Origin: Vicinamibacterales bacterium
GTDB lineage: Bacteria; Acidobacteriota; Vicinamibacteria; Vicinamibacterales; UBA2999
Length of the DNA stretch: 64,000 nt
NCBI GenBank assembly: GCA_041659285.1
Contig: JBAZYO010000010.1
Span: forward strand, 148,078 to 212,077
Reading direction: 5' to 3'
Position numbers and translations under genes: made by a program. Positions 47,914-57,635 of this stretch are shown piece after piece (position 1 is the stretch's first letter; each line of letters opens with the position of its first letter). The notes beneath the pieces are model-generated. The model was not told the DNA's origin, ran no database searches, and saw only the letters and a program-made list of their open reading frames with translations.

Positions 47914-50900
47914 TCATCCGCCGCCGACAAGCACGTCGCGGAGCTCTGCTAGGAGGCCAGCAGCAGCAGCGGCCCACGTCTTCTGATTACCTAGGAGTGT
48001 TCGCACTTCGGCTGCTCGTCGAAAAGCTGCCTCGCGATCTCGCAGCATCGCCTCGACAGTGCGACCCCACTGTTCTCCATCCTGAGCGTCGTCACCCGAC
48101 ATCGGAACTACGAGACGCGTGGCCTGCTCCGGTTCGAGGGCTTCGCGGAGCAGCGCACCGAGCCCGCTCTCAGAACTCACCAGCACGGGGGTCCCAGCGG
48201 CGATTGCTTCCAGTCCCACGAGCCCGAAGCCCTCCGAACGCGACGGCATGACGAGCACGCTCGCCCGCCGGAGGTCAGCGTCGAGGCGCTCGATGTCCGT
48301 TGTGTACGGACGAACGACGATATGCAGAGCGGGCACTCCGGACCATTCACGCAGGTTGCGTCGAAGCTCGTCCGAGGTGTCAGGCTGTGCACCTCGAACC
48401 ACGAGCTCAAGGGGAGCCACAGTACCGCGATCGACTGCCAGCCCAACCGCGCGGGCTGCGATATCGAGGCCTTTCAAGTGATCATCTTCTAGCCGCCCTA
48501 GGAGCAGGATCATCCACGGCTCGCCCGGCGGAGGTGTACGTGCCTCGGCATTCGGCGCGTCGAAACCAGGGTCCAGTCGCAGGGGCGGCGGAATATTGTA
48601 GGCGGAGAAATCTCGCAGACACCGGTTGTGAAGGCGAGGGCCGACCGCGACGACGCGGGCGGCGCTACGGCCGAGATCAAGTTCGACCTGCTGCCGCTCT
48701 TCGGCGCGGGCTGCGGCATCGTCGTGCCGGTCGAGCTTGAACCACTCGATCTCGTCTGGTGCCATGTGAACGAAGTGGAGCCGCTTCGCTGCCGGAAACT
48801 GGTCCTCGGCCAGGACTTTGGCCGCCGGACCCGTCACGCGACCGTGTCCGATGATGAACTTCGGCGTGAATCCGCCCGGTAGCACCGGCCTGCGCGAGAG
48901 CGCCTCGTGATCGGACCGTCCTGGCGTACGAACTGCGCCGACCAGCGTGACGCCGTCGACGTTCCGCGTTACTCCGGAGGGCGCGTCAAGTACGACGCAG
49001 ACAACCCGCGCGCCGGCGGAGGCCAGCGCGCGGCAGAGCTGTCGGTTGAACGTGCTGAGGCCGCCGTGACCCGAGTCCCATTCGGTCGCGACGGCGAGAA
49101 CTTGGAGCCCGTCGCCATGACTCGTGGCGTGCTGATGCGGTTGGCCCTGATGCTGCGGCAGAACGGGAGGGCCATACTGCGGTCGCCACACGTTGCCTTC
49201 GAGCCCGGTAATCGATCGGGGCAACATCGGAAACGCGAGCGCTGGATTCGGCTCACCCACCGTGGCGACGCGGTGATCCCACTCACGCAGCAGGGCGGCA
49301 CGGATACCAGCTTCCGAGGTGGGGCCGCTAGCAGCAAGGTAGGTGCCGAGGAACTTCGACGCACGCGGCAAATCACGCAGCTGCAACGCCACGAACCCAG
49401 CAAGCCACACGTTGCCGTCTCGGGAATCGTACTTCCAAGGAATCGGGAAACGGTTCAGTGCCAGTTGCGCATTATCTGGTTCTCCTGAACCCAGCCAACA
49501 CAGAGCTTCGTGGAGCGCGAGGTGCAGATAGGTTGGATGAAGATCGCGGGACTTCTGCGCTGCTTCAGCCGCTCGTCTCCAATCCGCTTGATGTTCAAAG
49601 ATCAACACCTGAGCCAGCGCTAGTGTAGGTGCGAGCGTGTTGGAAGGACTGATCTGTTGATTGTTGTTTGCCCAATCACACACGCGCCGAAGGAGATCAA
49701 TAGATGAATCTGCTGCGGCAAATTGCAGCGCCTCCTCAATGAGCCGCTGAACGTAGACGTGACCAGTCCTTGCAGCGCCATCCAGGAGTGCCTGAACGGC
49801 ATCTTCGGCTCTACCGAGCTGGACCAACACCGCGCCTAAGAGCTGATAGATAGAATAGAGCCCCCTTGATGGCTCGACTCTCTGAGCTGCAGTTGTCGCC
49901 GCTGCCAACGCGGCATCGAGGCCCTCCACCTCGCGAACGATCTTGATCCACAATACCCATGGCTGGGAATGGTCTTGGTGTGCGGTCCCGCTCTGCGCGT
50001 GCGGCAACGCCTTTTCCACGTCTCCAGGCGCGCCGCGAGCCTTGAGCAGTTTCGAGTATGTGTACTCGACAGCGGCGGGTCCCGGCTCTTCAAGATATGT
50101 CTCCAACAACGAGATCTGCGCGTCGCGCTCGGCACCATCAGCCGGGCGCCTGGACCCCCACCCGTATTTTCGATCGACATAGCTCTTCACCGCGCGCGTT
50201 ACTTCGCGGAGCTCGTCCGTCGCCCGCGCTTCTACCAGGTGATAGCGTGCTCCGGCGAGACGAAGCGCGAGTTGCGCGTCGTCGAGTATGTGCCGATCGG
50301 TCGCGCGAAGGGGACGAGCGTACCAAGTTCCAGCGCGCCGATGGGCGTCTCGCCACGCGGCTCCATCGCCGCGCAGCCGAGGGCCTTCGACTTCCCTGAC
50401 TATGGGGTGGAGGTGATAACGGTTCGCGTGGACATTCAAGAGGTACCGCTCACGAAGCTCACGCGCGAGTGCGCGCACGTCACCAAGAGCGACTCCGATC
50501 GCCTCTACAACGTCCCATTGCTCCGGGTCGCGCAGCACGCAAAGATCACGTTGGAGCAAGGCTGCTCTGGCAGAGAGACCTTCCGTCGCCTTCGCCAGCA
50601 AGTCGCGTTCGATCCCCTCGGTTAGCCGAGGTTCGACCGGCGCTTCAGGTAAATCGCCCGGTGGGCCGAGCAGCTCCCCGAGAGCGTAGTGGCGGAGCAG
50701 GTGCCCCAACAGCCGGAGCAGGCGCGGGTTTGCGCCCAATCGCCGAACTACCTCCACCCTGCGATCCATAGGAAACCGCTCTTCCGCGTCGGCCGTCGCG
50801 AGCGCGTCGAGCACGATCCGTTCCTGATCCTCCAGCTCCGGCGGTGCTTCGAGCTGTGTGGTGTAGAACGACTCGGTCCACCCCGGATCCACATCTCGAC

Positions 50901-51402
50901 CTGATACGAGCCACAGGCAGCCGCCATCTGCGGCGCGCTGCGCGATCCTGCGGATCTTTTCCCCCAAAGGCTCGATTGGTTTTCCGCTGGCTGGTTCGAG
51001 TACCCGCTGGAACTCATCGACGACGACCAGTGCGCCCTGACGCAGAAGTGATCTGAGTGCTGACGCGAAGCTGGGCTCGGCCTTTATCGACTCCGCCAGC
51101 TCGCCGTCGCCGCTCGCTCGCAGTTCCTCCACGAGGCGACCCGTAAGTTCCGCTTCTAGGTCTGTCGGGTGAAGCGGCACATCAATGAGAACGGCCGGCG
51201 CACCCTGCCCCTTAGCGCGAGCGACCAGCGGACGGACCACCTGTTCCGTCTTGCCCAGCCCGGAAAACCCCGTCAGCAGCGCTGCACTCCGGTGGTCTTG
51301 CTGCCAAGCAGCCCAGAGGCCGGCCGCCACTTGCTGGCGGCGTGCCCCGGCGAGTCCTGGAATGGCGTCCGCGTTACTCATGATGAGGATTTCATCGACC
51401 AC
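47914..51402 (-). CDS. STAND-like NTPase, helical repeats and GT4 glycosyltransferase in one chain
   Basis: 1,162 residues from a GTG at 51402 (or ATG at 51381). Residues about 20-350 are an AAA/STAND-type NTPase: Walker A GFSGLGKTEQ at 45-54, Walker B ALVVVDEFQRV at about 124-134, a sensor-like WLVSGRD, and a winged-helix-like segment. Residues about 380-740 are helical, TPR-like. Residues about 760-1150 are a GT4-type glycosyltransferase: EWDSGHGGLSTFNRQL, HFVHMAPDE, LLLGRLEDDHLKGLD and the EX7E motif SEGFGLVGLEAIAAGTPVLV. No signal peptide. Such receptor-like fusions often act in defence or self-recognition, with the C-terminal domain as effector. The target is unknown. Confidence 0.85.
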   Translation of the reverse strand: MVDEILIMSNADAIPGLAGARRQQVAAGLWAAWQQDHRSAALLTGFSGLGKTEQVVRPLVARAKGQGAPAVLIDVPLHPTDLEAELTGRLVEELRASGDGELAESIKAEPSFASALRSLLRQGALVVVDEFQRVLEPASGKPIEPLGEKIRRIAQRAADGGCLWLVSGRDVDPGWTESFYTTQLEAPPELEDQERIVLDALATADAEERFPMDRRVEVVRRLGANPRLLRLLGHLLRHYALGELLGPPGDLPEAPVEPRLTEGIERDLLAKATEGLSARAALLQRDLCVLRDPEQWDVVEAIGVALGDVRALARELRERYLLNVHANRYHLHPIVREVEGPRLRGDGAAWRDAHRRAGTWYARPLRATDRHILDDAQLALRLAGARYHLVEARATDELREVTRAVKSYVDRKYGWGSRRPADGAERDAQISLLETYLEEPGPAAVEYTYSKLLKARGAPGDVEKALPHAQSGTAHQDHSQPWVLWIKIVREVEGLDAALAAATTAAQRVEPSRGLYSIYQLLGAVLVQLGRAEDAVQALLDGAARTGHVYVQRLIEEALQFAAADSSIDLLRRVCDWANNNQQISPSNTLAPTLALAQVLIFEHQADWRRAAEAAQKSRDLHPTYLHLALHEALCWLGSGEPDNAQLALNRFPIPWKYDSRDGNVWLAGFVALQLRDLPRASKFLGTYLAASGPTSEAGIRAALLREWDHRVATVGEPNPALAFPMLPRSITGLEGNVWRPQYGPPVLPQHQGQPHQHATSHGDGLQVLAVATEWDSGHGGLSTFNRQLCRALASAGARVVCVVLDAPSGVTRNVDGVTLVGAVRTPGRSDHEALSRRPVLPGGFTPKFIIGHGRVTGPAAKVLAEDQFPAAKRLHFVHMAPDEIEWFKLDRHDDAAARAEERQQVELDLGRSAARVVAVGPRLHNRCLRDFSAYNIPPPLRLDPGFDAPNAEARTPPPGEPWMILLLGRLEDDHLKGLDIAARAVGLAVDRGTVAPLELVVRGAQPDTSDELRRNLREWSGVPALHIVVRPYTTDIERLDADLRRASVLVMPSRSEGFGLVGLEAIAAGTPVLVSSESGLGALLREALEPEQATRLVVPMSGDDAQDGEQWGRTVEAMLRDREAAFRRAAEVRTLLGNQKTWAAAAAGLLAELRDVLVGGG

Positions 51403-51768
51403 CGCCTACTCGGCGACCGGTTCTGCATTGGTCCAGTACTTAGTATGAGGGACACGAAGTGTGTGTCGGTTGTCCTCGATCGCCAGCTAACTTTATATGG
51501 GTGTCTGGCGCCAATTGCTCGTCCGACGCCCGTTGAGCTGATCCTGCCACTTCGGAGCCACACTCCACCCCCGCGCATCATGGCGGCAATTCGATTCGTC
51601 GGCAAGTCCATCTGCGGCTGTGTTTTACTTGGCTTTGGTGGCATCCGCAGCAGGGAATCTGGCGCCGGCGTCAATTGCCTGGAAATTCGTGATTAGGCGG
51701 ACGGTGCCATTCCGACACCATCACATCAACATGGTTCACATACCAGCCCGGCGTAGAATCGGTCAGCC
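51403..51768. other. Non-coding stretch upstream of the NTPase-glycosyltransferase gene
   Basis: 366 bp with less GC than its surroundings and no supported gene. The unit TCTGGCGCC occurs twice (near 51505 and 51659). It should contain the promoter of the minus-strand gene, but no box can be named. No attC-like site was found, so the upstream end of that unit is not defined. Confidence 0.5.
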
Positions 51769-51831
51769 TACGCGCGCTGGTCAAAGCCCTTGAAAGGATC
51801 GCCCACCTTGCCGATACGCTCGACGCCTGCT
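51769..51831 (+). pseudogene. 3' remnant of a second M28 peptidase gene
   Basis: On the plus strand it encodes LRALVKALERIAHLADTLDA, then C and a stop. The end of the S15-M28 gene at 46769 encodes LTRFVTTLEEIARLADALDA, then R and a stop. The DNA is about three-quarters identical over 60 nt, and similarity stops exactly at 51769. It is a diverged paralog tail whose main part is lost, now on the far side of the 46.8-51.8 kb accessory block. Confidence 0.7.
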
Positions 51832-51846
51832 GACTCCACCCGACTC

Positions 51847-54456
51847 ATGGCGCGCCGCCTGTGGCGCGCCCTTCCTTTGTGCGTGCTCGCCGTGTGGCAG
51901 CCGATGCCGGCCGCGATCGCGCAGTCGGCCACGTCCTTCGTGATCGTGAACGCCAACGTCATTGACGGCACCGGCGCACCCTCACGACGGGCCGCGGTCC
52001 GCGTCGTCGATGGCCGCATTGCGGAAGTCGGCGACGTCCAGCCCGCCGGCCGCGACCGCGTCATTGACGCGCGCGGGCTGGTGCTCGCGCCCGGGTTCAT
52101 CGACACCCACAACCACTCGACCGACGGACTGTTGACCGAGCCGCTGGCGGCGAGCCAGGTCTCGCAGGGCATTACCACCCTCGTCGTCGGGCAGGACGGC
52201 AGTTCGCCCTGGCCGATTGGCGACTACCTGGGCCGGCTGCGACGCGAGCCGGCGTCGGTCAACGTGCTCACGGCCGTGGGCCACGCCACCGTGCGACAAC
52301 GCGTCATGGGTGATGACTTCAAGCGCGTCGCGCGCCCGGAGGAACTGGCGCGGATGGAGGCGCTCGTCGAGCAGGGCATGCGCGAGGGGGCCGTCGCCCT
52401 CTCCTCCGGCCTCGAGTACGAGGTCGGCAGCTACGCCGCCACCGCCGAAGTGGTGGCCCTCGCGCGGGTGGCGGGACGGCTCGGCGGCTTCTACATTTCG
52501 CACATCCGTGACGAGGCCGACAAGGCCTTCGACTCGATGCGGGAAGTGGTGACCATTGCCGAAGAGGCGAAGGTGGCCGTGCAGAACACGCACATCAAGC
52601 TCGGCACCGTGGGCGTGTGGGGGCAGGCCGGGGAGGCGCTGCGTCTGTTCGAGGCCGCGCGGGCCCGGGGCCTCGACGTCACCGCCGACGCCTATCCCTA
52701 CAACGCCTGGTCGTCGACCATCACCGTGCTCATCCCCAGCAAGCGCTACGACGATCCCGCCGACGTCGCCAAGGGCCTGGCCGATGTCGGTGGCGCGGCC
52801 AACGTCCTCATCACGCGGCACGCCCCGCATCCCGAGTACGAGTTCAAGACGCTGGCCGCCGTGGCGAAGGACCAGGGCCTGACGCCGGTCGCGCTCTTCA
52901 TCCAGATCGTGAAGGATGGCGGCGCCTCCGTCGTCTGCACCTCGATGATGGACGACGACATTCGCGCGTTCTATCGCTGGCCCTGGACCATGGTGTCGAG
53001 CGACGGCGGCATCGGCTTCCGTCATCCCCGCGGCGCCGGTTCGTTTCCCCGCGTGCTCGGGCGCTTCGTGCGCGAGCGCCAGTGGCTGACGCTGGAAGAC
53101 GCCATCAGGAAGATGACCTCGCTCCCCGCGTCGCGCCTCAAGCTGAGCGACCGCGGCGTGGTCAAGCCCGGCGCGTGGGCCGACCTCGTACTGTTCGACC
53201 CGGCCACGGTGATCGACAACAGCACGTTCACCGAGCCGTTCAAGCTGGCCACGGGCATCCGCAACGTGTGGGTCAACGGCACGCTGGTGTGGGACGAGCC
53301 CCGCACGACGGGCGCCAGGCCCGGACAGGTGATCACGCTCGCGGGACGCCAGGACCCTGCGGGCCGGCCGCGCGCACGCGAGGTCGGCGTGCCGTTCGAC
53401 GGCACCGCCGGTCCGCTCAACGCCATCACGGATGTCGCCGGGGTCGAGGTGGGCGTGGCGACGATCATCACGGGCGAGGGCGCGCTGGCGCGCGGGAAGG
53501 GGCCGGTCCGCACCGGTGTCACCGCGGTGTTGCCGCGCGGCCGATCCGGCGACAACGTGTTTGCCGGCTGGCACACGCTCAACGGTAACGGCGAGATGAC
53601 CGGCACCACCTGGATCACCGAGGGCGGGTTTCTCGAAGGGCCGATCCTCATCACCAACACGCACAGCGTCGGCGTGGCGCGTGACACCGCGGTGGAGTGG
53701 ATGGCGCGCTATTCGGACATCGTGCCGCTGCCGGTCGCGGCCGAGACCTACGACGGCACGCTCAACGACATCCTCGGTTTTCACGTGAAGCGCGAGCACG
53801 TGCTGGCCGCGCTCGATGGCGCCAGGTCCGGCGCGGTGCCCGAAGGCAACGTCGGCGGCGGCACCGGCATGATCGCGTTCGGCTTCAAGGGCGGCACCGG
53901 CAGCGCCTCGCGCGTGGTCACCGCCGGCGGCGCCGCCTACACCGTGGGCGCGCTGGTGCAGGCCAACTTCGGCCGGCGCCCGCAGTTGCTCGTCGCCGGC
54001 GTGCCGGTCGGGCAAGAGATTCCGGACCTGATGCCCGAGACCGGTCGCCCGCGCGCGGCCCAGGGCGAGGCTCCCGAGTCGGGCTCGATCATCGTCGTCA
54101 TTGCCACCAGCGCGCCGCTGCTTCCGCACCAGCTACGGAGGCTGGCGCAGCGCGCGGGGCTGGGCGTCGCGCGCGTCGGCGGCAGCGGCGGGAACGGCTC
54201 AGGCGACATCTTCCTGGCGTTCTCAACGGCCAATCCCGGCACCTACGACAAACCGGCCACCGCGGCTGTGACGATGCTGTCGAACGACGCCATCGACCCG
54301 CTGTTCCAGGGAGCGATTCAGGCCACCGAGGAAGCAATCATCAATGCGGTCGTGGCGGCCGAGACGATGACGGGTCGCGACGGCAACCGCGTGCACGCCT
54401 TGCCGCACGACCGGTTACGTACTGCCCTACGGAAATACAACCGGCTCGCGCCGTAG
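51847..54456 (+). CDS. Fusion of D-aminoacylase-like amidohydrolase and DmpA/P1-type peptidase
   Basis: 869 residues from the ATG at 51847, which starts a signal peptide (LWRALPLCVLAVWQPMPAAI). Residues about 25-500 are an amidohydrolase-fold N-acyl-D-amino-acid deacylase: APGFIDTHNHSTDGLL (HxH metal site) near 85, SGLEYEVGSYA, HIKLGTVGVW and DAYPYNAW. Residues about 515-869 are a DmpA-type S58 aminopeptidase: GPLNAITDVAGVEVG, TGTTWITEGG, GGGTGMIAFGFKGGTG and GGNGSGDIFLAFST, whose Ser is the autocatalytic nucleophile in the family. The two halves could act in turn on D-amino-acid peptides. An in-frame ATG upstream lies in the M28 remnant and is unlikely. Confidence 0.88.
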   Translation: MARRLWRALPLCVLAVWQPMPAAIAQSATSFVIVNANVIDGTGAPSRRAAVRVVDGRIAEVGDVQPAGRDRVIDARGLVLAPGFIDTHNHSTDGLLTEPLAASQVSQGITTLVVGQDGSSPWPIGDYLGRLRREPASVNVLTAVGHATVRQRVMGDDFKRVARPEELARMEALVEQGMREGAVALSSGLEYEVGSYAATAEVVALARVAGRLGGFYISHIRDEADKAFDSMREVVTIAEEAKVAVQNTHIKLGTVGVWGQAGEALRLFEAARARGLDVTADAYPYNAWSSTITVLIPSKRYDDPADVAKGLADVGGAANVLITRHAPHPEYEFKTLAAVAKDQGLTPVALFIQIVKDGGASVVCTSMMDDDIRAFYRWPWTMVSSDGGIGFRHPRGAGSFPRVLGRFVRERQWLTLEDAIRKMTSLPASRLKLSDRGVVKPGAWADLVLFDPATVIDNSTFTEPFKLATGIRNVWVNGTLVWDEPRTTGARPGQVITLAGRQDPAGRPRAREVGVPFDGTAGPLNAITDVAGVEVGVATIITGEGALARGKGPVRTGVTAVLPRGRSGDNVFAGWHTLNGNGEMTGTTWITEGGFLEGPILITNTHSVGVARDTAVEWMARYSDIVPLPVAAETYDGTLNDILGFHVKREHVLAALDGARSGAVPEGNVGGGTGMIAFGFKGGTGSASRVVTAGGAAYTVGALVQANFGRRPQLLVAGVPVGQEIPDLMPETGRPRAAQGEAPESGSIIVVIATSAPLLPHQLRRLAQRAGLGVARVGGSGGNGSGDIFLAFSTANPGTYDKPATAAVTMLSNDAIDPLFQGAIQATEEAIINAVVAAETMTGRDGNRVHALPHDRLRTALRKYNRLAP

Positions 54457-54466
54457 CCAGTTACGA

Positions 54467-57400
54467 TCATCGGCGTTCCGGCGGACGAATCGCCGAGGCG
54501 TCGACCGTCCCGCCGAAGTAGTCGGCGACGATGGCGGCGATGCGAGCCTCGGCCTCGTGAACCTCCTCGGTGGTGCCGCGATGGTGGCCGGCGAAGGCCA
54601 CGAGCACGATCGGCGTCCCCTTCACCCAGAGGATGCCGGCATCGTTGGCCACCCACGGCTGCCCGTCACCGGTCTTGTGTGCCACCTCGACATCCGCGCC
54701 CAGGTAGCGCGGAAAGCGGTTGTTCACCTGCTGGCGCTTGAGGATTGACACCATGAGCGCGGAGGCATCCTTCGACACCAGCTCGCCCCTGGCCATCAGC
54801 GAGAACAGCCGCCCCGTTTCCCGCGCCGTGCTCCGGCCGAAGTAGAGGCCGGTGTCTTCGATGACCTTGCGAAACGCCTCGCCAACGGCGGCGTCGCCAT
54901 ACTTCGCAAACGGAAACTCGACCGTGCGATCGCCACCGGCGTCCCGATAGGTGGGATCCAACTGAGACAGCCAGCGTCGATCCCACTCGAGATCGGAGAA
55001 CCGCAGCATGGTGTTGGGCAAACCCAGGCGCGCCATGAAGCGCGTCACTTCCTCCCGGCCCACCAGGTCGCCCAGCGCGTCGGTGGCTTCGTTGTCGCTG
55101 ATGACGATCATCAACGTGAGAAGGTCCTTGACGGTCGGCTGGAGGCCGGCGTCGAGGGCGTAGAGCACGCCCGACGGGATCCGCCGCTGGTCGGCCGTCA
55201 GCGTGATGCGATCCGAGAGCGACAGCCGGCCCTCGCGCACGCGCTCGAGCACGGCCGCCATCAGCGGCACCTTGATCACGCTGAAGGTCTCGTAGGGCGA
55301 ATCGGCATCGATGGCCACGCGCTCGCCGGTCGCGACGTTCTCGACGTACACCGCCATGCGGCCATCGACCTGGTCGCGCACCTGTCGCAGTCGGGATTCG
55401 AGAGACGTGGGAGCAGCGCCCGGCGGCAGGTCCGCGGCCGCGGCGTCGGCGAGCGCGGTGTTGCGCGCCAGCGCGTCGGCGACGAGCGAGAGCTGGGCGG
55501 CCGCGCGCGTCCAGTCACCCTGTTCGGCGGCTTCGGTGATGCCCGGCAGGGTCATGGCGGCATAGGTGTAGCGCGGTGCGTAGAGCAGGTGCTTGAACCA
55601 CGAACGACCGGGAATCCCCTCCTCATGCAACCAGTTCTGCTCGAACTGCCGCAGGCTGCGGTTGACGCGGCCGGCCACTTCGCGGGTTGGCCCGCCAGAC
55701 GCCAGGACCGACTCCAGGCGGAAGTTCAACTTCCGGCCCGATGCGCGAAGCGCCTTCACCCCAGTGACCAGTCGCGAGACCTCGAGGTGATCGCGCACGC
55801 CGGCGATCGCGTCGAGGTTGCGGACGAAATCTCGAATCGATGCGGCGTACGACTCCACATCCAACGGCAGCAGCTCCGCATTCGCCAGTCGCAACGCCAT
55901 CGAGCCCCAGAGCTCGGTCATTAACTGGTGGTAGCGGTAACCGGGATCCCCGATCTGGTTGACCCAGTAGTGACTGTCGTAGGCGGAGTGGTATACGCCG
56001 TACGGGCCGTTGAACCCCATCTCGATCACCGGCAGGCCGACGTGATTGATGAACACCGTGTGATCCGACCCGCTGCCGATCTTCGTGACGGCCAGCGCCT
56101 GGTCCGGCAGCGTCCCCTCCTTCGGGCCGTCGCTCTCGCCTTCCGGGCGTCGCCACGCTTCGTAAAGCGAGATGCCGGACGGGTCGCGGAGCTCCTTGGT
56201 CAGGTCCACCACCATCGGCGCCAGCGACCCCACCGCCGACAGGTCGAGCCGCGGTCCGGACGCGGACGAATCGACGTTCAGGTAGGCGACCGCCTTCTGC
56301 TTGAGCTCGGCGGCAAACTGCTCGCCCCATTCGGTGGACCCGGTCAGCGTGACCTCCTCGCCGTCCCAGGCGCAGAACACCAGCGTCCGCTTGGGGCGGG
56401 TGCCTTCCTGTTTGAGCCGCCCCAACGCCTTGGTGAGCTCCATCATCGAGGCCGTGCCGCTCGAGGGATCGACGCCGCCAAATACCCAGGCGTCGTGGTG
56501 GTTGCCAAGCACCACCCACTCGTCGGGCAGCTCACTGCCGGTGATGCGTCCTTCCACCACGTAGTTCGGCTGCACGTCGGTGCGCATGTCGATCTGCAGG
56601 TGCATGCGCGCCACCTCGCCGCCGAGTCGATACTCGATCGGCAGGGCGCCCTTCCACTCGGCCGGCGCCGGCGGCCCGCCGAGCTTTTCAAGGATGGGCT
56701 GAATGTCGCGATACGACATCGGCAAGGCCATGATCTTCGGCACTGAGACCGCGTCGCCAACCGGGATGCGCCTGGCCCCGGGCGTGGACGCCCAGCCCGG
56801 CGTCAGCGGATCGCCGGGGACCATGTAGTCGTAGGCGATGCCACCTCGCTGCAGGTGGCTCGCCGGTCCCCATGGTCCCTTGGGAAACGCTTCGCCCTGG
56901 GTGTATCCGTCCTGTTGCGGGTCCGAGTAGACAATCATCGCGGCAGCGCCCTCCCGCTCGGCGGTGAGGGCCTTGAATCCGCGATAGCTGTAGGGGTTGG
57001 AATAACGGACGATGACGATCTTGCCCTTGGGATCGATGCCATTGCGGCGGAGTTCGTCGTAGTCGGCGGGATTCCCGCTGTTGGCGTAGACCACCGGCGC
57101 GGTGACGTCTCCGGACGCGGAGAACGACAGCCACGCGCCGCTGATGGCCTTCTGGGAAGAGTCCGGGTCTTCCTGGTAGGGATCCTCCCGCAGCGACGGC
57201 ACGTACCGCACTGGCGCGATGAGTTCGGCGCGAACTTTCCTCGGATTGGACGACAGCACGTCGTACCTCCGGATCACGACATCGTCCAGCCCTTGCGCCT
57301 TCCACTGCGCCGCGATGTAGTTGGCGATCTCGCGGGTGCGTGGCGAGGTGGCCGGGTGCGGCTGCGCCGTGAAGTAGCGGTGCCACGCCTTGATTGACTC

Positions 57401-57568
57401 GGCCCGTGGCAACTCGCGCAGGCGACGCTCGGTCGCCCGCTGGGCCAGCGAGCCGTCCGGCGAAAAGCCCCGAATGGGCGGCGGCGCCGCGTTGTCTTGG
57501 GCACCTGGCGCCGCGACCAGGAGCACGGCGGCGACGAGCGAAGCGGCAAGCGGGCGACGGAGGGACAT
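54467..57568 (-). CDS. Fusion of PSMA-like M28 peptidase and class A beta-lactamase-type serine hydrolase
   Basis: 1,033 residues from the ATG at 57568, which starts a signal peptide (PLAASLVAAVLLVAAPGAQ). Residues about 40-700 are an M28 peptidase with PA domain: GNHHDAWVFGGVDPSSG near 352, FCAWDGEEVTLTGSTEWG near 400, YGVYHSAYDSHYW, and a helical tail. Residues about 735-1033 hold a class A beta-lactamase fold with all three motifs: SxxK in FSVIKVPLMA near 760, SDN in MIVISDNEATD near 822, KTG in VAHKTGDGQP near 962. The beta-lactamase part may be a true lactamase or a DD-peptidase. It is convergent with the amidohydrolase-DmpA gene, 10 bp apart. Confidence 0.9.
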   Translation of the reverse strand: MSLRRPLAASLVAAVLLVAAPGAQDNAAPPPIRGFSPDGSLAQRATERRLRELPRAESIKAWHRYFTAQPHPATSPRTREIANYIAAQWKAQGLDDVVIRRYDVLSSNPRKVRAELIAPVRYVPSLREDPYQEDPDSSQKAISGAWLSFSASGDVTAPVVYANSGNPADYDELRRNGIDPKGKIVIVRYSNPYSYRGFKALTAEREGAAAMIVYSDPQQDGYTQGEAFPKGPWGPASHLQRGGIAYDYMVPGDPLTPGWASTPGARRIPVGDAVSVPKIMALPMSYRDIQPILEKLGGPPAPAEWKGALPIEYRLGGEVARMHLQIDMRTDVQPNYVVEGRITGSELPDEWVVLGNHHDAWVFGGVDPSSGTASMMELTKALGRLKQEGTRPKRTLVFCAWDGEEVTLTGSTEWGEQFAAELKQKAVAYLNVDSSASGPRLDLSAVGSLAPMVVDLTKELRDPSGISLYEAWRRPEGESDGPKEGTLPDQALAVTKIGSGSDHTVFINHVGLPVIEMGFNGPYGVYHSAYDSHYWVNQIGDPGYRYHQLMTELWGSMALRLANAELLPLDVESYAASIRDFVRNLDAIAGVRDHLEVSRLVTGVKALRASGRKLNFRLESVLASGGPTREVAGRVNRSLRQFEQNWLHEEGIPGRSWFKHLLYAPRYTYAAMTLPGITEAAEQGDWTRAAAQLSLVADALARNTALADAAAADLPPGAAPTSLESRLRQVRDQVDGRMAVYVENVATGERVAIDADSPYETFSVIKVPLMAAVLERVREGRLSLSDRITLTADQRRIPSGVLYALDAGLQPTVKDLLTLMIVISDNEATDALGDLVGREEVTRFMARLGLPNTMLRFSDLEWDRRWLSQLDPTYRDAGGDRTVEFPFAKYGDAAVGEAFRKVIEDTGLYFGRSTARETGRLFSLMARGELVSKDASALMVSILKRQQVNNRFPRYLGADVEVAHKTGDGQPWVANDAGILWVKGTPIVLVAFAGHHRGTTEEVHEAEARIAAIVADYFGGTVDASAIRPPERR

Positions 57569-57635
57569 GTGGAAGCCTTTCAGGTGGATTGACTTCCCGG
57601 ATTCTAGATCGCTCGCCGGCCGTGAACGTTCGGAT

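Noticed and set aside
51982..54129. 715-codon minus-strand frame opposite the amidohydrolase-DmpA gene
   Set aside because: Arg/His/Asp-rich shadow of a gene with full catalytic motifs; no ribosome site or family.
57569..57635. Search for an attC site between the VOC gene and the M28-beta-lactamase gene
   Set aside because: No RYYYAAC/GTTRRRY pair found, so the left border of the main array stays undefined.
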